This document shows positions 6,678 to 16,039 of a stretch of 18,691 nt of DNA, piece after piece; within the stretch, counting starts at the first letter, position 1; each line of letters begins with the position of its first letter. Origin of the DNA: Anaerolineae bacterium (GTDB lineage: Bacteria > Chloroflexota > Anaerolineae > Aggregatilineales > Phototrophicaceae). The stretch is from contig JALONY010000128.1 of the NCBI GenBank assembly GCA_025454715.1, positions 1-18,691 of the forward strand, written 5' to 3'. The notes under the pieces are model-generated. The model saw only the letters and a program-made list of their open reading frames with translations, was not told the origin of the DNA and searched no databases. The position numbers were made by a program, and so were the translations under genes.

Positions 6678-9600
6678 ATGAACGTAGCGGTGGTGTTGCT
6701 TCTGGGTGGGCTGGTCATCACGCTGTGGCTGTTTTTTTGGACGCGCCAGCGCTCGTTGACGGTCGATCTACCGGTGGTGCGAGCAAAAGGCGAGGCGCCC
6801 CCGACCGAGGCGGTCATCGTCTTGCGCGGGCTTGGGCAGGTCGAGTACATCAACGATACCCTGCGCGACTGGCTGGGCAGCTTCGATGAGGTGCCCGACG
6901 CCGAGCTGATTGCGCGCCAAATCCAGCCCGCCGATAATTTCTTCGGGCTGTTGGCCGGGCAACCCCGCGCCGCGTTCCAGCTCAATGGGCGCTGGGTCGA
7001 GGCCTCGGCTTTCGACACCCCGCGTGACGGGCAACAATACCGCACCATCATCCTGCGCGAGGCGGGCACCGGCAGCGGCACCCCTGCCGCCGGTCAGCTC
7101 GACTTCACCCGCGCCTTCCGCTTCTTGAACCAAACGGCGGAGTTCGCCGACATCACCGCAGGGGTCGAGCCGACCCTGCAAGCCTTGCTCACGGTGCTGC
7201 ACACCACCATCCCGTTCGACGGCGGCGAAATCAACCTGTATAGCGACGACGGGCAGACCTTGCGCCCGATGGCGTGGTTCGGCGATGCGCGCTACCTCGT
7301 CGATTTGTACGAGCGCGGCGGCCTGTATCCGGTCAGCGGGGGCGTGACGGGCTGGTTGCTGGAAAACCGCAAACCGATCATCCTCGGCAACACCGAGGAA
7401 ATCGCGGCGCTCAAACCGCTGGTGTTGCCCTTCCCCTACCAAAGCGTGCTGGGCGCGCCCTTGACGCTGGGCGAGCAAACCCTCGGCACCATCGAATTGG
7501 CCTCGGAGCGCAAGAACGCCTATAGCGTGGCCGACTCGACCTTGCTGTTCGCGCTCAACGAGGCCATCGCCGGTGTAATTCAGGACGCGCAAGAATACGC
7601 CGCGCAGGTCAAGCGCATCGAGGACATCGCCAGCTTGCAAGCGCTGGTCGAGGACGCGGCGGGGCGCACCGAGCAACGCGCCGAAAACGTCTACGGCATG
7701 TTGGCCGAGCGTGTGGCCGAGCTGAGCAACGCGGCGGTCTGCGGCATCTTGCTGTACGACGAGGCCAAATCGGGCTTGGTGGCACAGTTGCCGTTCTTCG
7801 GCCTGCCCGACGCGCTGGCGCGCACCTTGTTCGTCCCTCTCCCGGGGGGCAGCACCGCCCGCGACATCTTCGAGCGCCAATCGTATTGGCTGAGCGGCCA
7901 ATTGCGCGGCGAGCCGCTGGCCGCCGAAATGGGGCTAGAAGGCATCATGTCGGCCTTCGGCTTGTCCAACACGCTGTGGGTGCCGCTGCAAATCAGCCGC
8001 GAGCGGCTGGGCATGTTGGCCGTGTTCAACAAGCAGCGCGGCGAGTTCAACACCCGTGACGTGCAGAACCTGAAGGCGCTGGCCACCCAAGCCACGGTCG
8101 TGGTCGAGAGCATCCGCCTGTTCTCGCGTGAGCAACGCCTCGACGCCGAGCTGGAAGGCTTGCAACAGATGACCTTCGCCATCGGCACCCTCAGCGCCGC
8201 GGGCGACTTCTTCCGCGAGCTGACCAGCCGCATCGCGTCGCTGATGAAGGTGCGCTCCTGCGTGATTTTGCTGATGGAAGCCAGTGGCACGCGCCTGCGC
8301 GCCCAATCGCCCGCCACCGGCTTCGACGACGCCCTCTTGCCCAATTACACGGTCGATTTCGCGCCCGGGTCGGTCTTTCAAGCCTTGTGGGAAGAATCCG
8401 ACAATTGGTACGCCAACAATGTCCAGACCAGCGCGGTGGTGATTGCGTCGGGGCTGGACGACACGTTCGCTCGGGCGGGCATCCGCCGAACGATGTTCGC
8501 CAAGCTGGGCGTGCGCGGCAACCAGACCGGCGTGATCCAAATCTCCGACCCGCTGGAAGAGCGCGACTTCGACGACGGTGACGCCCGCCTGCTGACCATC
8601 TTCGCCACCCAAGCCGCCACCATCCTCGAAAACGCCCGCCTGTTCCGCGAAATCCAACAGGCCAGCGTGCGCGCCAACGCGCTGCGCCGCATCGCCGAGA
8701 TGGCCGGTGCGATGGTGCGCCTCGACGACGACGCCCGCCCGATGTTGGCCGCGATTGCCGACTATACCAACAGCCCGCAAGCCTTCATCAGCATCCTCGA
8801 GGGCACCGGCAACCTCGTGACCACGCCCCAGCGCGCTTACGGCATCGACCTGCGCGAGCCGACCGTCCAAAGCATCTACAGCGAGGACTTCCAGTTGTCG
8901 GTGGTGATGTCGCGCCGCCCGTTCTATGGCAACGACCTGATGAACGACCCGCGCATCATCCCGTCTTACCGCCATTACGCCGAGACGCTGGGCTTGCAAC
9001 GGGCGGCCATGGTGCCGCTGGTGGTCGGTGACCGCAGCCTCGGTGAGCTGGGCGTGGCCAACCGCGAGCGCCCCTACGACCGCGCCGACCTCGACGCGCT
9101 CAGCGCCATCGCCGCGCAGGTGGCCGCCTCGATTGACCGCGTGTTGCTGTATCAAGCCACCGGTCAGAACCTCGCCCGCCGCCTCGAGGAACTCGACTCG
9201 ATCAGCCGCGTCTCCAACGAGCTGACGCTGACGGTCGATTTCGACCAAATCTTGAACGTCATCCGGCGCGAGGCCTTGCGCGCCACCGGTGCCAGCTACA
9301 GCACCATCGCCCTGTTGCGCGGGGTGGACGAGTGGCACTCGCCCAGCAAGCCGACTCTGGCGCGCCGCATCGGGGCACTGCGCGATACGGTCAACCTCGA
9401 GATGTTGTCCGACCTCGAGCTACGCGCCATCGAGCGCGGCGCACAGCCGGTCATCATCGAGGATTACACCGCCCAGACCGACCTGCGCCCCGTCCCGCGT
9501 GAGGCGCGTTCGGCCATCGCCGTCTCGATTCTGTTCGTCGATACGATGGTCGGGGTCATCCACCTGTGGGACATGCAGCCCGGCAAGTTCGACCAAGAAT

Positions 9601-12600
9601 CGGCCTCGTTCTTGCTGCAATTGGCCACCAAGGCCTCGCTGGGCTACGGCAACTACATCCGCTTCCAAGAGCAACGCGAGCGCTCCGACGCCCTGCGCCA
9701 GCGCGTTGACCAGCTCAACCGCATCTTCGAGCTGAGCACCCTGCTCTCCAGCAGCACCAACCCCTACGAACTGCTGGAGGCGGTGGCCTACAGCGTGCTG
9801 CAATCGGTCGGTTACGACCACATCGTGATGATGCTGGAAGAGGGCGACGGCCTGCTGCACCGCGTGGCGCAAGCCGGTTTGCCCATCGACCAATTCGAGG
9901 CCAGCCGCGTCAATACCCTGCCGGTGACGGTGCTGGAAGCCCTGCTTCAGCCCGAGTATCAGGTGGAAGGCAGCGCCGCCTACCTGCTGCCGGGCGACCA
10001 AGCCGCGACGTGGCGCACGCCCGAAATCGCCGGTGCGCTGGAGACGCGCCTCGGCGGGTATCGCACCACCCCGCCCGACAGCGCACGGGCGTGGCGCGAC
10101 GGCGATTTGCTGATTGCCACCATGGTCGGCTCGACGGGGCGCGTGCTGGGGGCGATGTTGCTCGACCAGCCCACCAATGAGCTCCGCCCCGACCGCACCA
10201 CGGTCGAGTTGCTGGAAATCTTCGCCTACCAAGCCGCCAACGCGGTCGAATCGACCCGCCTGTACACCCAAGCGGTCAGCCTGCGGGTGCTCAACGAGAG
10301 CGTGGTCAACTCGATCCAACAAGGCATCGTCGTGCTGGACACCTCGGCGCGCATCCTGACCATCAACAAGCCGTTGTTGGACTCGGGGTGGACATCCGAC
10401 GCGGTCGGGATGGCGTTCGGGGAGTACCGCCCAGCCTTGGGCGTGGTGCTGGCCGAGCCCATCCAATCGGTCTTGGGCGGCGGCCTGCCGGTGGTGCTCA
10501 ACAACCACGGCCTGACCATTCAGGTGCGCGCCGACCAACTCGCCTCGCTGACCGAGGCCTCCAACGTCGTCACGTCCTCGACCGAGCGGCGCGATGCGAT
10601 CGTGGCCGCCTTAATCGAGATGCGTAAGCTGGTGGGTTATGACGACATGACCATCTGGCGGCGCAGCGGCATGACCTTGACCCTCGAAGCGGCCACCGGC
10701 AACGCCGTGGCGCACCTGTTCGGCGAGGTCAACCAAGTCAGCGAGACCGGCGAGCTGACCCGCCTGCGGATGACCGAATTCCCCGCCCTGCGCACCATGC
10801 TCGACCAGCAAGCGCCCATCGTGGTGCACCGCACCTCCCTCGACGACGCCGAGGGCAACGCGCCGTTGCCGGTCGGGGCGGAGCGCGCCCTGTCGTGGAT
10901 GGCCGTCCCGATGGTCAATCAGGGCAACGTCGCAGGCGTGATGATGCTGTCATCGCACGAGTTCGGTGCATACGACTCGCTCAGCGACCAAAACATCGCG
11001 TTCGCGTTCGCCTCGCAGGTGGCCAACGCCGCCGCCAACGCCGAGCTGTTCATGCAGGCGTTCGAGCGCACCAACGAGATGTCTACCCTGCTGGAGGCCG
11101 CCCAAATCACCGCCGCCGCCAGCGACCTCGACGCCTTGCTGCACCTCGTCCCGGGCTTGATGTTCTCGGTCATCGAGATGGAGCAGTGCGCGGTATTGCT
11201 GTGGAACGAAATCGACAACACCGTCGAGCTGATCCAAGACATCAACCGCACCAGCGATGTCACGCACATCCGCCCAATCGGGCAGATTTACGACCTCGCC
11301 AAGTACCGCGGCAAAGCCCAAGCCATCCAATCGGGCGACCCGGTGCTGATTAAGATGACCGACGAGCCCGACCAATGGGGCGAGGACATCGTCGAGATGC
11401 GCGCCCGCAACGAGTCGCAACGCTTGATTATCCCGCTCACCACCTCGGACGGCGGCCTCGGCCTAATCCAGATGGAATTGTTCACCCAGCCGCCGCGCCG
11501 CTTCAGCGCGCAAAACCTGCGCATGGCGCGGGCGCTGGGCGGGCAAATCGCGGTCGGCATCCAAAATACCCGCCTGACTTCCGAGATGTCCGACATGGTG
11601 TCGGAGTCGTTCGCGCTCAACGACCTGTCGCAGACCCTCAGCCGCGCCCTCAACGTGGACGAGATGATGGCCACCCTGCGCCAGCAATTGCCGCAGGTGC
11701 TCACCGCCTCGGAGTTCTACGTGGCGCTCTATAATGCCCAAACCCAGACCGTCAGCTTTCCGGTGGCGGTGCGCGCCGGTCGCACCTTCAGCATCCCGCC
11801 CCGCCCGCTGGGCAATGACGAGGTGTCGTCGGTCATCCGCAACAACCGCATGATTTCGATCGGCGCGGACTACTTCACGCCCGAAGAGTTGCGCCGCAAC
11901 CTCGGCATCGTCAGCGGCGAGGCCGATTACCGCAGTTACTTGGCCATCCCGGTCACGGTCGGTAGCGAGGTGTTCGGGGCGATTGCCCTGCGCGACAGCT
12001 ACCGCACCCGCGCCTTCTCGCTCAACGACCAGCGCGTGGTGCAGACGGTGGCCTCGCAATTGGCCACGGTCATCCAAAACAACCGCCTGTTCAACCAAGT
12101 CCGCGACCTCGCCGACGACCTCGAACAGCAGGTCATCGCCCGCACCCAAGAATTGGAAGAAGAGCGCGACCGCCTCGACACCCTGTACCAAATCACCTCC
12201 GAGCTGTCGCGCACGCTGGACTTGCAATTGCTGGAGCGCCGGACGCTGGGGATGTTGGTGAAGGCGCTGGGCGCAGATGACGGCCTCGTCATGCGTTTCG
12301 AGGCGATGAGTGACCGCTTGGTGGCCACCGCCGCCCACAGCCTGCCCGACGGCACGGCCTATGGCCACGCCGGTGAGCAAATCGGCGTGTGGCTGGTGGA
12401 GCGCGGCGAGCCCGAGCTGAACGTGCCCGACCTAAACAAATGGGCGCCCTACGACTCGCGAATCGACGGTGCCAAGAGCTGGCGTAGCGCGGTGGCGGCG
12501 GTGATGCAAGGGGCGGACGGCGACGCCATCGGCGCGCTGGTCATGCTCAGCCGCAAATTGCGCGCCTTCGACGAGGCGGGGCAACGCCTGCTGACCGCCT

Positions 12601-13790
12601 CGACCAACCAAGTGGCCGCCGCCATCAACAACGCGCAACTGTATGCGTTGGTGCGCGACCAAGCCCAGCGCTTGCGCGTGATGCTCAGCAGCGAAAAAGA
12701 AGAGGCCGAGAAGAACCAAGCCATCCTCGACTCGATTTCCGACGGCGTCATTTTGTCGGACGCCGAGGGGCGCATCATCGTGACCAACCCGGGCGCGCAA
12801 CGCATGTTGAAGCTGAACGCCGACGAGCTGATCGACCGCCCGCTCAACCAATTCGCGGGCTTGTACGGCGGCAGCGTGCAGGCATGGATCGAGCAGGTCT
12901 TGGCGCAGACCCAAAGCGCGCAAGCCTCGGAAGACTTCAGCCTCGAGCTACGCCTGAACCTCGACGACGCGGTCTTGTCGGCGCGCATGTCGCCGGTGTC
13001 GAGCGATGGGCGCTTCATCGGGATGGTGTCGGTCTTGCGCGACATCACCCGCGAGGCCGAGGTAGACCGGATGAAGGCGCAATTCGTCGCCAACGTCTCG
13101 CACGAGCTGCGTACCCCGCTCACCCCCATCAAGGGCTTCACCGAGATGCTGATGATGGGCGCACTGGGCCCCGTCACCGACCCGCAACGCGGCACGTTGG
13201 GCATGATTAAGGACAACATCGCCCGCCTGACGGTGCTGGTCGATGACATCCTCGACATCAGCCGCATCGACGGCGGCAGCGACGGCCTGCGGATTGCCGA
13301 GGTCTCGGTCGAGGAGGTCGTCAACGAGTCGGTCGATAAGCAACGCAACCGCCCGCAGCACAAAGACAAGACCCGCACCATCACCCTCGACATCGCGCCC
13401 GATCTGCCGTACATTCAGGCCGACCGCACCAAGCTCGGGCGCATCTTCGGCAGCATTGTCGATAATGCGTTCAATTACTCGCAGGACGGTGGTACCATTC
13501 AAGTAGCGGCCAAGCTGGATGGCGACCGCGTGCTGGTCAGCGTGGCCGACGACGGGGTCGGCATCCCCGAAAAGTACCGCGAGGCGGTCTGGAAGAGGTT
13601 CCAGCGCGTCGAAGAACATGCCCTCAAGCTCGACGTGAGCGGCACGGGGCTGGGCTTGTCCATCGTCAAGGAGATGGTGGAGATGCACCACGGCGACGTG
13701 TGGTTCGAGAGCGAGGTGGGTGTGGGGACGACGTTCTACGTCTCGTTGCCATTGGTGCAGCCGGGCGTCGCCCTCACGGTCGGCGACTGA
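6678..13790 (+). CDS. Giant multi-GAF hybrid-sensing histidine kinase (one TM, ~10 GAF, PAS, HisKA, HATPase)
   Basis: This 2370-residue kinase has one hydrophobic anchor at residues 3-21, then a long cytoplasmic sensor. Approximate order: PAS-like 40-135; GAF1 150-305; GAF2 325-480; GAF3 500-655; GAF4 680-825; GAF5 855-990; GAF6 1030-1195; degenerate PAS 1205-1284; GAF7 1305-1456; GAF8 1485-1631; GAF9 1660-1806; Glu/Arg-rich coiled coil 1810-1845; GAF10 1850-1991; PAS 2015-2128; HisKA and HATPase. Helical linkers with repeating 'N-x-x-LF' ends join the GAFs. The catalytic core looks active: H2142 in SHELRTPL, N-box N2263 (VDNAFNYS), DDGVGI at 2291-2296 and GTGLGLSIV from 2322. GAF boundaries are eye estimates and the count could be off by one. 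The ATG at 6678 has AGGA upstream. No receiver is fused to it, and regulators lie on both sides. The ligands are unknown. Confidence 0.9.
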   Translation: MNVAVVLLLGGLVITLWLFFWTRQRSLTVDLPVVRAKGEAPPTEAVIVLRGLGQVEYINDTLRDWLGSFDEVPDAELIARQIQPADNFFGLLAGQPRAAFQLNGRWVEASAFDTPRDGQQYRTIILREAGTGSGTPAAGQLDFTRAFRFLNQTAEFADITAGVEPTLQALLTVLHTTIPFDGGEINLYSDDGQTLRPMAWFGDARYLVDLYERGGLYPVSGGVTGWLLENRKPIILGNTEEIAALKPLVLPFPYQSVLGAPLTLGEQTLGTIELASERKNAYSVADSTLLFALNEAIAGVIQDAQEYAAQVKRIEDIASLQALVEDAAGRTEQRAENVYGMLAERVAELSNAAVCGILLYDEAKSGLVAQLPFFGLPDALARTLFVPLPGGSTARDIFERQSYWLSGQLRGEPLAAEMGLEGIMSAFGLSNTLWVPLQISRERLGMLAVFNKQRGEFNTRDVQNLKALATQATVVVESIRLFSREQRLDAELEGLQQMTFAIGTLSAAGDFFRELTSRIASLMKVRSCVILLMEASGTRLRAQSPATGFDDALLPNYTVDFAPGSVFQALWEESDNWYANNVQTSAVVIASGLDDTFARAGIRRTMFAKLGVRGNQTGVIQISDPLEERDFDDGDARLLTIFATQAATILENARLFREIQQASVRANALRRIAEMAGAMVRLDDDARPMLAAIADYTNSPQAFISILEGTGNLVTTPQRAYGIDLREPTVQSIYSEDFQLSVVMSRRPFYGNDLMNDPRIIPSYRHYAETLGLQRAAMVPLVVGDRSLGELGVANRERPYDRADLDALSAIAAQVAASIDRVLLYQATGQNLARRLEELDSISRVSNELTLTVDFDQILNVIRREALRATGASYSTIALLRGVDEWHSPSKPTLARRIGALRDTVNLEMLSDLELRAIERGAQPVIIEDYTAQTDLRPVPREARSAIAVSILFVDTMVGVIHLWDMQPGKFDQESASFLLQLATKASLGYGNYIRFQEQRERSDALRQRVDQLNRIFELSTLLSSSTNPYELLEAVAYSVLQSVGYDHIVMMLEEGDGLLHRVAQAGLPIDQFEASRVNTLPVTVLEALLQPEYQVEGSAAYLLPGDQAATWRTPEIAGALETRLGGYRTTPPDSARAWRDGDLLIATMVGSTGRVLGAMLLDQPTNELRPDRTTVELLEIFAYQAANAVESTRLYTQAVSLRVLNESVVNSIQQGIVVLDTSARILTINKPLLDSGWTSDAVGMAFGEYRPALGVVLAEPIQSVLGGGLPVVLNNHGLTIQVRADQLASLTEASNVVTSSTERRDAIVAALIEMRKLVGYDDMTIWRRSGMTLTLEAATGNAVAHLFGEVNQVSETGELTRLRMTEFPALRTMLDQQAPIVVHRTSLDDAEGNAPLPVGAERALSWMAVPMVNQGNVAGVMMLSSHEFGAYDSLSDQNIAFAFASQVANAAANAELFMQAFERTNEMSTLLEAAQITAAASDLDALLHLVPGLMFSVIEMEQCAVLLWNEIDNTVELIQDINRTSDVTHIRPIGQIYDLAKYRGKAQAIQSGDPVLIKMTDEPDQWGEDIVEMRARNESQRLIIPLTTSDGGLGLIQMELFTQPPRRFSAQNLRMARALGGQIAVGIQNTRLTSEMSDMVSESFALNDLSQTLSRALNVDEMMATLRQQLPQVLTASEFYVALYNAQTQTVSFPVAVRAGRTFSIPPRPLGNDEVSSVIRNNRMISIGADYFTPEELRRNLGIVSGEADYRSYLAIPVTVGSEVFGAIALRDSYRTRAFSLNDQRVVQTVASQLATVIQNNRLFNQVRDLADDLEQQVIARTQELEEERDRLDTLYQITSELSRTLDLQLLERRTLGMLVKALGADDGLVMRFEAMSDRLVATAAHSLPDGTAYGHAGEQIGVWLVERGEPELNVPDLNKWAPYDSRIDGAKSWRSAVAAVMQGADGDAIGALVMLSRKLRAFDEAGQRLLTASTNQVAAAINNAQLYALVRDQAQRLRVMLSSEKEEAEKNQAILDSISDGVILSDAEGRIIVTNPGAQRMLKLNADELIDRPLNQFAGLYGGSVQAWIEQVLAQTQSAQASEDFSLELRLNLDDAVLSARMSPVSSDGRFIGMVSVLRDITREAEVDRMKAQFVANVSHELRTPLTPIKGFTEMLMMGALGPVTDPQRGTLGMIKDNIARLTVLVDDILDISRIDGGSDGLRIAEVSVEEVVNESVDKQRNRPQHKDKTRTITLDIAPDLPYIQADRTKLGRIFGSIVDNAFNYSQDGGTIQVAAKLDGDRVLVSVADDGVGIPEKYREAVWKRFQRVEEHALKLDVSGTGLGLSIVKEMVEMHHGDVWFESEVGVGTTFYVSLPLVQPGVALTVGD

Positions 13791-13850
13791 CCGACAAGGG
13801 GCACCGCGCCGCCACCCCGAAACTCCCACATCATGAAGGACGAACACCCG

Positions 13851-14225
13851 ATGGCACACATCTTAATCGCAGAGGACGAACGGGATATCCGCGAGTTGCT
13901 CAACATCACGCTGGGTCTGTTGGGCGGCCACACCGTCACACAAGCGACCGACGGCGAAGAGGCGGTGCGCCTCGCACGTAGCGCACAGCCCGACCTCATC
14001 TTGCTGGATATGCTGATGCCCAAGATGACCGGCCTACAGGCGTGTTTGGCGCTGAAGGCCGACCCGGCCTTGCGCGCCACGCCGGTGGCTTTCTTGACCG
14101 GGCGCGGCCTCGACGAAGAGGTGCAGGCGGGGCTCGATGCCGGTGCCTTGGCCTTCATCGTCAAGCCGTTCTCGCCCGATCAGCTTTTGTCGGACGTTCA
14201 GACATTGTTGGCGCAGGTCGGATGA
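13851..14225 (+). CDS. CheY-like single-domain response regulator
   Basis: This 124-residue protein is a lone receiver domain with no output domain. Phosphorylation residues are in place: E8/D9 (IAEDERD), acceptor D53 (ILLDMLMPKM), T83 (AFLTGRG) and K105 (FIVKPF). It should be phosphorylated by the giant kinase, whose stop codon is 60 bp upstream, and act through protein contact. I start it at the ATG at 13851 because AAGGA lies about 10 nt before and MAHILIAED is the normal receiver start. An in-frame ATG at 13833 would add six residues and has no ribosome-binding site. Its TGA (14223-14225) overlaps the ATG of the hydrolase-like gene, so the two are probably translated together. Confidence 0.9.
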   Translation: MAHILIAEDERDIRELLNITLGLLGGHTVTQATDGEEAVRLARSAQPDLILLDMLMPKMTGLQACLALKADPALRATPVAFLTGRGLDEEVQAGLDAGALAFIVKPFSPDQLLSDVQTLLAQVG

Positions 14226-15328
14226 GCACAGTTACCCTCGGCGGCGATTTGGTACACTACGAGGTGTTGGGGCGGGGGCGCACCGTCCTGCTCCTGCACG
14301 GCTGGGTCGGCTCATGGCGTTATTGGGTGCCGGTCATGCAGACGCTACACCTCAAATACCGCGTGTTCGCGGTCGATTTATTCGGCTTTGGCGACAGCGC
14401 CAAGAACCCGCGCCGCTACACGCTGGACGAGCAAGTGCGGATGCTGGTGCAGTTCTTGCAAAGCATCCAACAGAAAAAGGTGGCGGTGGTGGCGCACGGG
14501 CTGGGCGCGTGGGTGGCCGCCGAGCTGGCGCGCCGCGCCCCCGACGCGGTGGCGCGCATGATGCTGATTTCGTCGCCGTTGTTCGACCCGGGCGACCTCG
14601 CCAACCGCCCGACCCCCAAGCCGGTCACGCACCCCATCCGCCTCGAAGACGCCGATAAGACCATCTACAACACCGAGCGCCCCCCCACCGAGGAGCGCGG
14701 TGATGCGCCGCTGGCCTCGATTGGGCGCGGGGGCTACCCCGAGGACGCCCCCGACCGGCGCGTGCCCGACCCCGACGCCCTCGGCTCGTCCGACCCGACC
14801 ATCCCCAACGCCCGCCTGATTAACCGCGCCCGCCTCGAAGAGGCCGCCCGTGCATTGGCCGCCATGCGCGCCAGCGACACCACCGCCCTCAAGCCCAACG
14901 AGGACAACCCGCTCTACAAGCGCCTCAGCGGCCTCGACCCCGCTGGCCTGCTCAACCGCACCATGAAGCGCACCGACGTGCAATACGAAAAACTGATGCA
15001 AGACGTATCGCGCACCGATGCCCGCGTCCTCATCCAGATGGCCACCTACTACGACGCAGGGGCGGCGCTCGACGCGCTGCGCGTGGCCTCGATGCCGACC
15101 ATGATCGTGCATGGTGCCGATGACCCGCTCATCGACGTGCCCAACGAGTCGGTCTGGAACTACCTGACCAACGAAAAAGAAGACTCGTGCGTGCCGGTTC
15201 CGCTGTCGTGCGGGCACTTCCCGATGTTCGAGTACGACGCCTTCCCGCGCTTGCTGGGCAACTTCCTCGATACCGCCGACATCAGCAACATCGAAATCAA
15301 GGAGCGCTGGCGCCGCCGCTCGCGGTGA
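14222..15328 (+). CDS. Alpha/beta-hydrolase-fold protein lacking the nucleophile Ser
   Basis: This 368-residue protein has a clear alpha/beta-hydrolase core: oxyanion-loop LLLHGWVGSWRYW (about 23-35), strand VFAVDLFGFGDSA (48-60), acid loop HGADDP (D301 likely) and CGHFPMFE with H332. The nucleophile elbow, normally G-x-S-x-G, reads A91-H92-G93-L94-G95, so a glycine occupies the serine position and normal esterase, lipase or peptidase chemistry is not expected. Between about residues 120 and 230 there is a long Pro/Asp/Arg-rich insertion that looks disordered, followed by a helical cap. No signal peptide is seen. The ATG overlaps the preceding receiver gene's TGA (ATGA), arguing for co-expression with the signalling cassette. 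An inactive ligand-binding or partner-binding role is inferred. A misplaced or alternative nucleophile cannot be excluded. Confidence 0.82.
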   Translation: MSTVTLGGDLVHYEVLGRGRTVLLLHGWVGSWRYWVPVMQTLHLKYRVFAVDLFGFGDSAKNPRRYTLDEQVRMLVQFLQSIQQKKVAVVAHGLGAWVAAELARRAPDAVARMMLISSPLFDPGDLANRPTPKPVTHPIRLEDADKTIYNTERPPTEERGDAPLASIGRGGYPEDAPDRRVPDPDALGSSDPTIPNARLINRARLEEAARALAAMRASDTTALKPNEDNPLYKRLSGLDPAGLLNRTMKRTDVQYEKLMQDVSRTDARVLIQMATYYDAGAALDALRVASMPTMIVHGADDPLIDVPNESVWNYLTNEKEDSCVPVPLSCGHFPMFEYDAFPRLLGNFLDTADISNIEIKERWRRRSR

Positions 15329-15386
15329 GCACCGGCGCCCGCCCCACTTCCCCTATTTCTACCCAAGAAACGACTCGTAAACCCGT

Positions 15387-16037
15387 ATGGACGCCCTCGT
15401 TTTTGCCAATGGTGAAGCTCAAGACGGCCCCGCCGTCCGCGCCGCGCTCGCCCTGTTGTCCAGTCCGCTGGTCATCGCAGCGGACGGTGGCGCACACAAC
15501 GCCGCCTATTTCGGCTATCGCCCCAAAGTGGTGATTGGCGACCTCGACTCGCTGGATAACGCTACCGCCTCGCGCCTCGAGGTCGAGGGCACCATCGTCT
15601 TGCGCTATAGCGCCGACAAGGACGAGACCGACCTCGAGCTGGCCTTGCTCTACGCGGCCAAGCAGGACATCGACCGCGTCATCATCGTCGGCGGGGTGGG
15701 CGGGCGCATCGACCAACTGCTGGCCAACGTGTATCTGCTGGCCTTGCCCGAGATGTTGGAGCACGATGCCCGCCTCGTGGCCGACCGCCAGACCATCCGG
15801 CTGTTGCGCCCGGGGCGTCACCAACTGCGCGGCGAGGTCGGCGACACGCTCTCGCTCTTGCCGATGGGCGGCCCCGCGCTGGGCATCAGCACCGCTGGCC
15901 TGCGCTACCCGTTGCGCGCCGAGACCTTGCGCTGGGGGCAGGTGCGCGGCCTCTCCAACGTGTTCGACGCGCCCGACGCGCAAATCCAGTTCAACACCGG
16001 CTTGTTGTTGTGCGTCCACACGCTGGGGCGCGCCTAG
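15387..16037 (+). CDS. thiN: Thiamine pyrophosphokinase
   Basis: This 216-residue enzyme transfers pyrophosphate from ATP to thiamine, making thiamine diphosphate directly from the salvaged vitamin. The family motifs appear in order: ADGGAHN (32-38), GDLDS (51-55), DKDETDLE (77-84), GGVGGRIDQ (102-110) in the catalytic domain, then the thiamine-binding C-terminal beta domain with GLSNVF (188-193) and the closing TGLLLCV strand. Length is normal for a bacterial stand-alone ThiN. The ATG at 15387 has no obvious ribosome-binding site. It lies 58 bp after the hydrolase-like gene in a gap with no visible promoter, so it may share that transcript. The TAG stop is followed two bases later by a GTG that probably began the DUF402 gene. 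Confidence 0.93.
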   Translation: MDALVFANGEAQDGPAVRAALALLSSPLVIAADGGAHNAAYFGYRPKVVIGDLDSLDNATASRLEVEGTIVLRYSADKDETDLELALLYAAKQDIDRVIIVGGVGGRIDQLLANVYLLALPEMLEHDARLVADRQTIRLLRPGRHQLRGEVGDTLSLLPMGGPALGISTAGLRYPLRAETLRWGQVRGLSNVFDAPDAQIQFNTGLLLCVHTLGRA

Positions 16038-16039
16038 CC

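Noticed and set aside
7935..9338. Long minus-strand open frame (467 codons) inside the giant kinase gene
   Set aside because: It is the complement of well-formed GAF coding sequence, is biased to Arg/Gly/His/Gln and has no recognisable domain.
7735..11200. Cysteines in several GAF domains as possible bilin attachment sites (phytochrome-like)
   Set aside because: They sit in a core beta-strand (for example AAVCGILL and MEQCAVLL), not in the chromophore-pocket motif, and no PHY domain is present.
6678..13790. GAF array as a tandem DNA repeat
   Set aside because: The domains share a fold, but I see no matching nucleotide stretches between them, so this is not a recent repeat array.
13791..13850. 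Terminator or promoter between kinase and receiver gene
   Set aside because: No stable hairpin with a T-run and no -10/-35 pair could be seen, so co-transcription is the simpler reading.
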